Shown piece by piece: positions 58,885 to 64,000 of a DNA stretch of 64,000 nt. The notes below the pieces were generated by a model. It did no database searches and was not told the DNA's origin. It worked only from the letters and a program-made list of their open reading frames with translations. Origin of the DNA: Spirometra erinaceieuropaei (lineage: Eukaryota > Platyhelminthes > Cestoda > Diphyllobothriidea > Diphyllobothriidae); the NCBI GenBank assembly GCA_902702965.1, contig CACRXP010000639.1, positions 112,275 to 176,274 on the forward strand, in the 5' to 3' direction. A program made the position numbers and the translations under genes. Position 1 is the stretch's first letter, and every line of letters begins with the position of its first letter.

Positions 58885-59220
58885 AGTCAGTAACCGATCC
58901 CATAAAATGTTAACCGAAATTCTACAATCTGTTTTTTGGTTAGGAAGAAAGGATTTAATAGAGCTATAATATGGATTATCGTTCAGTATGGTCACAAAAC
59001 AATTCAGCCACGCCACGATGCTCGACTATTAATCAATTCTTCGCATTATCTGCGAAAATTGTACTCAAAGAGGGGTTATCAAGTAGCACGAGTTTTTTTC
59101 TATATATTGGCAATGCGTTTACAAATGCACTTCAAATGTATTCTATAGAAAATAACTCGAAAATATTATTTGTCCTATTTGTTTGGCAATAGAACACGTC
59201 ATCTTCAATGGTTAAACTAG
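58885..59220 (+). repeat. family F half element (left arm only)
   Basis: GTAACCGATCCCATAAAATG, TTAACCGAAATTCTACAATC, then ATAGAGCTATAATATGGATT and AATTGTACTCAAAGAGGGG correspond to the left-arm order of family F. No partner arm. Confidence 0.55.
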
Positions 59221-59364
59221 AAGAAATAATATATTTCGGTCTCATAGGGCTTTGTAATTTCAAAATCATATTGAGTCATAACTCATTTTGCAGTAATTTT
59301 CAGGACTAAAGCCTAGAAGATGATACAAGCGAAGATGAAAGTCTTAGTAACTAGTCGATAAGAT

Positions 59365-59905
59365 GTAGAAGCGATCGCGGGGACAAGAATTTTATTAGCC
59401 TGACGTTTCGGATTCCTGCTCGAACCCATCATCAGAGACAGTGACAGGTACGGGTAATTTGTGTACAGGAATTTGCAGTATTTATAGGACACAGTCGCTA
59501 TGCTCCTGCATACCCATGACGATTAACTGCGCTCCCCTTCAAATTGTTGACTGCCAAAATTTCATCAGGCGTGTTGGATGTTGACGTGATAATTTCTCTG
59601 TCACGTGGCTCACTGGCTTGTGGCCTCCTCTACTAGCTAGTTACTTCGTCCAGACTATGTTTCAGCGCCTAATATTAGTTGGGGATATCATTGCTATTAA
59701 TGACAGACTGAGGTCCTATCAACCATGGCTCAAGCAACTTGCGACTGACGCGATTATCACATCTCGCAAGAATTTTGACCTCCTCGAAATTAAATGTGTG
59801 ACTGGGTCTCGTCTTGACAGTTGGAGTCATTTCTCTGCACTGCTGCCGCGTGTTCGTTAATTTGTGTCCGGAGCAGACTTCCGGTCTCGAGGACGAAGAT
59901 GCGAT
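59365..59905 (-). mobile_element. PLE fragment (endonuclease tail plus 3' pLTR)
   Basis: Minus strand: LETGSLLRTQINEHAAAVQRND (59810-59900) then, in another frame, FNFEEVKILARCDNRVSRKLLEPWLIGPQSV (59690-59790), the same endonuclease as at 10.1-10.6 kb, followed by the 3' region and the pLTR with a hammerhead-like core at 59391-59450. The GIY half is lost where the fragment meets repeat C at about 59905-59925. Confidence 0.75.
59391..59450 (-). ncRNA. hammerhead-like motif, PLE 3' end
   Basis: Minus strand: CTGATGA (59429-59435), extra base, GGGTTC/GAATCC helix II (59422-59427 and 59410-59415), GAAAC (59405-59409), GTC (59402-59404). The core is intact and of the same design as at 10 kb. Helix I is short (about 4 pairs). 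Confidence 0.6.
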
Positions 59906-59924
59906 CACTAGGACAGAAAATTGA

Positions 59925-60115
59925 TTGTGATGATAGAAAAGTGCTCATTGACCGAGTTAAGGAACACACTCGTCCTGTTGTGTTATGGGGCTCTCTCTCG
60001 AAGTCTACCAGCAGCCGCACAATGGAGTACTATAGGCAGAATGACGCTACAGGCAAAGACAAGGGAGTCGGCTAATAAGCCAAAAATGGTTATTCCAGTC
60101 TCCCTTGTCTTCGTC
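59925..60115 (+). repeat. family C unit, single copy
   Basis: GTGCTCATTGACCGAGTTA, CGTCCTGTTGTG, GGCTCTCTCTCG, AGCAGCCGCACAATGG and TATAGGCAGAATGACGC, then GGCAAAGACAAGGGAG match the arm and spacer of the palindrome at 21.7-21.97 kb. Here it joins two PLE pieces. Confidence 0.65.
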
Positions 60116-60134
60116 GATAATGTCAGGAAGTTAT

Positions 60135-61135
60135 TGACCTGAGGTTTCGGATTATCAGAGACAGTCTTACATGAGGGGTAGTGTTATCACAAGGAGTGCA
60201 GTGTTAATAGTGTAGGTAGCTGCCATGGGACCATACATATGCGCACTATAATGAGCAGCTGTTGCCGTCACCGGTGGGAGTCGTAATTGATGTGACGATG
60301 GCTTGCCAGTCCGCGTCCAGTCATTATTCGTCGCGATTTCATCCTCCGTGCTGGATGCTGGCGTGGCGATTGTTCAGCAAACTGACTCACTGTCAGTGGT
60401 ATTGTTGCTCGCCCGCACCCTCCCCACGTTACTGGTCCCCCTGTTCAGTGAAAATCTCAGCGGAGAATATGGTAATTGGAAGTCATTGCGCTTATTGATG
60501 GATTAAGGACCTGAAAATCATGACTCGAGCAGCTCGCGGCTCACGCGGCTGTCACTCCTTGCGAGGATTTCGACGTCTTGAAACTCGAAAATATAGCCGG
60601 ATACCGCCGAATGAGCCGCCACCTAAGAGCTAACTTCTCGCCGTCCCGCTAATGCTGCGTTCTCGGCCATTCCCAGGCCCTCAATCCATCAATATGCGCA
60701 GTGATTTCCCATTACCATATTCTCCGCTGAGATTTTCACTGAACAGGGGATAAGTAACGTAAGGAGTGTGCGGGCGAGCAACAATACCACTGTCACTGTG
60801 TCAGTTTGCTGAACAATCGTCACGCCAGCATCCAGCACGGAGGATGAAATCGCGGCGATTAATGACTGGACGCGGACTGACAAGCCATCGTCGCATCAAT
60901 CACGACTCCCACCGCTGACGGCAATAGCTGCTCATTATAGTGCGCATATGGTCCCATGGCAGCTACCTACACTATTAACACTGCACTCCTTGTGCTACCA
61001 CTGCCCCTTATGTACGACTGTCTCTGACTATGGGCTCGAGTGAGAATACGAAACCTCAGGCCGATAAATTTCTTGTTCCAGCTATTGCATCTTCGTTTTT
61101 TAAACTGCTTCCTGGAACTCGCCTGTTTGCTTCTA
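60135..61135 (+). mobile_element. miniature PLE: two inverted 3' ends around a short endonuclease piece
   Basis: 60143-60530 is the inverse of about 60660-61045 (arms of about 385 bp, well conserved). Between them, 60530-60660, the minus strand encodes an endonuclease remnant (VAAHSAVSG, VEILARSDSRVSRELLES, then stop). The outer ends carry the pLTR block with decayed hammerhead cores (CTGACTA 61024-61030 with GAAAC 61050-61054; inverted CCTGAGGTTTCGGATT at 60139 with the helix II region deleted). It has the same architecture as the 10-kb element, shortened further. Confidence 0.75.
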
Positions 61136-61164
61136 TCGGCAGTCTTCCAGTCTCACTGACGTAG

Positions 61165-61470
61165 CTGCCAACGAAAATGCGCGTCCGAGATGATCCTCGG
61201 TTTGATTGTCATCGAAGAGGATCAGATGCTTATGTTCAAAGGACGTCTCAAAAGCGTCTTCCTGGGCGGGCATTTTACGAAAGAGTAGGAAGGAAATAAC
61301 CACTTGGCCTTCCTTGATATCCCCGTCTGTCGCAAAGATTGTAGTGGCCTAAAGATTAAGGTGTTCATGAAAGCGACGAATGCAACGCAAATACTGAACC
61401 TAATCAGCAGTCAAGAACCGTCGTGCTGTTTTGACCGAAGCATTTTAGGTTTTGTTTTATGATAATCCAT
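61165..61470 (+). pseudogene. PLE RT fragment (palm end and thumb)
   Basis: LAFLDIPVCRKD and KVFMKATNATQILNL match the LPFLDV and VYRK-T-T blocks of the PLE RT, preceded by GLIVIEEDQM after a frame change (RDDPR for the YVDD box). A stop lies at 61303. Same type as 27538-27969. Confidence 0.7.
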
Positions 61471-62459
61471 ATGACAATTCAGCTTAAGCGCGGTATGGGA
61501 TCTAATTCATGAAACGTGATGTTGGAAATGGAGACGATCAAGTGCGGGCAACTAAAATGTCGCACACTTTAATTATTTGCCTAGCTTATCCGAAAAGTAT
61601 CCTTTTTGCATGCATAATGTTTCTATAAACACTTTTTAGTGAAAATGTTTACAAATATGTTTGGAAATCTACGTTGCTCTGCTTTCTGACAGTTTCCTAT
61701 GCTTAAAGCTATCCTAGACTAAGCTTGCACATACGCACGTTTTCTATGAAATTAGGTAATATAAAGTCGACAACTTTACCAAACGGAACTTGCTGCACTT
61801 AAAAAAGGACTATTTCGTCGTGTAAATCGTATCCACCAAGGTGTAAGAAAGCAGGTTATTTTTTATAAAACCAGGCATTTTGTCAATTTCGAAAAGTTCG
61901 ATTTGCAAATGTGTGTGATTTCATACCATACAGCGCAGTAGTAATGCCTACTGGCAATCCTATTTTTAGACGTCCTGGAATTTTCCTGCCTTTTGCCAAT
62001 ACTTAATAATAAACCGCGAAAAGATCCTCCTCAAAGAAGCTTTGCGAACTTTCAAGCATGCGGTGGTATTCTTGTGATGGTCTCCTTTCCGTCAATACGT
62101 AATTAATAGAAGGAATAGACAGAAGATGAGCAGTCTTCAAATTACCTTAGTATCAAAATGGCCACTCTATTGTGCATATGCGGTCTTGCACGGAGCTTAA
62201 GAGCAAACTAGTATATCGAAAAATGCTCCAATAGTAAGAGGACAGTGAGGTCTTTCAGTTACAGCAGAAAAATTCTCACTTATCTTCACAGGAGGGAGAA
62301 AACCGATCGAAATTCCCAATTTTTACCTTGCCTTAACCTTGGAAAAAAGGTAGCGTAGGTGTAAATCCCTCAGATAAATGTTCAGCGAAAAGGTTTTTTA
62401 AAAAGGCATCTTTTAAAAGAGAGTTTTTCAGAAGACGAAGATGCGATCATTGGAACAAG
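61471..62459. other. unassigned
   Basis: AT-rich, no supported frame. A GGTATGGGATCTAATTCATG block near 61492 faintly resembles a family F tip. Confidence 0.4.
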
Positions 62460-62530
62460 AAATTTATTGGCCCGACGTTTCGGGTTCTCACTCGTAACCA
62501 TCATCAGAGACATTCGCAGATAAAGGGGTT
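62444..62530 (-). repeat. solo PLE pLTR end
   Basis: GAAGATGCGATCATTGGAAC at the outer tip, then CCCGACGTTTCGGGTTC and ACCATCATCAGAGACA, the marker of the PLE family ends, without adjacent coding sequence. Confidence 0.7.
62462..62520 (-). ncRNA. hammerhead-like motif in solo pLTR
   Basis: Minus strand: CTGATGA (62501-62507), helix II GGTT/AACC, GAAAC (62477-62481), GTC (62474-62476), with GGGCC-AATAAAT as the other helix I strand. The core is intact; helix II is shorter than at 10 kb. Confidence 0.55.
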
Positions 62531-64000
62531 TTTTATTGACCTATTACATTTATTAACGATTTTTTTTGCCGACGTTCATTCTTCCCTGCAAAAAGGTTTC
62601 ATGTTCGGGCGGGTCTACAAATATGGCCTAAATGACCATCTACATGAGAATGAATATCCAAACTCTCGCTGCTTCGGCAAATTGTTTTAAGAAATATCTT
62701 ATTTTGAATATACATTAACAGGCTATAGATCAAAAACACTGAGAATCACGAAGCACTCCCTGCAACTCGTAGTGTTCTAGCATAAAAACAACCAGAAAGA
62801 AATTTGACGGAGTGGAAGTTCTCTTGACGCTCACGTAGTTGTCTGCTTACGATTCCATCTGATATTTCTGTTTAAATTTAATATTCACCGACCTTTCGAT
62901 CAACATGTATCTTTATAAAAAACATTCCTACATGTGACGGCTCTGCCGGTGAACTCAAGCGGAAAACTGCTTGTCTTGGTCAGGTGCATCGTTAACAATG
63001 TAAAAGCGAAAAATTGCTGTCAATTTTAATTAAGCCGTTTTGGAATCTATGGTCAAACTATAGGTTGTTGGCCAATCAGCATACTTAATGTTTCCCTTAT
63101 TCGTGAAGGATAGTTAAGTGCAAACCCCATTAAAAGAGTATTTTCGAATGTTTTTATACCACTGTGATTGCCCATTTTTGCATGAACAGACCTTCTGTAC
63201 ATTGAAAGCCTAGGTTTACTCAGTTAAAACCATTTTTAGCGTCTTTAGAATTTTCAGTTTTTATAAAACGTTATATAAATTTTAATATTTTTTTGTTTTT
63301 AACCTGCTTGAAGTCAATCATCATTATTTTGAAGTGTTCGTTTATTCGATTGTGTCGGTTTGCGAGTTGTTAGCAATTGTTTGTGAATTCCGGCGTCTTT
63401 CATGAGATGGGTCACATACTGTAATTCTTTTTAATCGAATACACATTTATGAATTGCAGTTAGCATTTAAGGATATCAACCACTGAATTTTAACAGGATG
63501 TGTTAATGTCAAACTCCTCACTTTTCTCAGACTCGAACTCGTGGACTCGAGGCATAGTCTTCAGAACAAGCGTTTTGCGTCCCTGTTCAAAGTTTACTTT
63601 AGATATGTGTGTTCATCTGTTCTATTAGAATAGTTAAGTAATAGTAACCATCTACCAACAGGTTTTCAGTAATATATAAACATTCAAAATTAGCCTTTGG
63701 ACGGAGTAAAATGAAGCAGTAAATATTTTCAAACCATCGACCGCCCGTTGACAGACTGTAAACATAACGCGACTGTTTGAAGCAGATCCATTTCCGATCA
63801 AATACCTACATGGAATTCCTGACCAAATCTGAGTAAGTTTATGTCGCGGAACTTGCTTCAATTTCGCACATTAGATTCTGAGAAAAGTAGACACCTTAAC
63901 ACCCCAGAGCAAGGCAGACATAATTAGTTCTTCCTAACCTTTCTAACATAAGTAAATGTCGGGGTTACGAAACCTTGCGGTGATTTCGGGTCAGCAACCT
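62531..64000. other. unassigned, one family F tip
   Basis: AT-rich. Contains a tip resembling family F right ends at about 63395-63425 (CATGAGATGGGTCACATACT). Otherwise nothing is recognised. Confidence 0.4.

Noticed and set aside
63530..63590. tRNA-like GAGTTCGAGTC on the minus strand
   Set aside because: A single B-box match without a credible A box or stems.

Overview
This window is non-coding-rich eukaryotic DNA: AT-rich, with one interrupted host gene and a dense, many-layered set of retroelement remains. The LINE, Penelope-like (PLE) and CsRn1-type Gypsy families, the hammerhead-bearing repeats and the LIM gene with a 2.2-kb intron fit a flatworm. A tapeworm of the diphyllobothriid kind is my best guess, but that is an inference from repeat families and not a proof.

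Layout. 1-2.6 kb: two minus-strand exons of a LIM-domain (FHL-like) gene that runs off the left edge. 5.6-6.2 kb: a near-perfect palindrome with about 255-bp arms. 9.9-10.85 kb: a short PLE with inverted pseudo-LTRs (pLTRs), an endonuclease (GIY-YIG) reading frame, a hammerhead-like motif in each pLTR, a flanking 13-bp direct repeat and an (ATC)n tract. 12.4-15.1 kb: a 5'-truncated minus-strand LINE flanked by two copies of another repeat. 15.4-20.2 kb: an almost intact, young Gypsy LTR retrotransposon (262-bp LTRs differing at 2 sites, 4-bp target duplication, gag, pol with a single nonsense codon). 20.2-22.1 kb: a long-inverted-repeat element, a tRNA-like SINE head, a second palindrome and a LINE zinc-finger tail. 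22.9-27 kb: a decayed plus-strand LINE (endonuclease, RT, C2H2 fingers) with flanking repeats. 27.3-28 kb: PLE RT fragment. 29.3 kb: a canonical-looking hammerhead ribozyme. 32.1-34.75 kb: a nearly full-length but dead PLE with inverted ends. 35-42.9 kb: nothing recognised apart from one tRNA-like sequence. 42.9-46 kb: two long-inverted-repeat elements around a GC-rich LTR-like block. 50.2-51.2 kb: two MITE-like elements with matching terminal repeats, one carrying a telomere-like tract, with a decayed hammerhead between them. 51.4-52.9 kb: two minus-strand PLE fragments. 53.8-59.2 kb: one full and several half copies of the long-inverted-repeat family. 59.3-62.5 kb: a nest of PLE fragments.

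The most interesting signal is the repeated pairing of PLE ends with hammerhead-ribozyme cores. At least four independent PLE groups here carry CUGANGA ... GAAA-type motifs in their terminal pLTRs. The same terminal segment is found as inverted copies at both ends of three elements. In the best copies helix III is reduced to a self-complementary ACGU, which suggests cleavage as a dimer. A separate dispersed repeat (29.3 and 50.9 kb) carries a hammerhead of a different design. Apart from the Gypsy element and the LIM exons, almost every coding remnant has stops or frameshifts.
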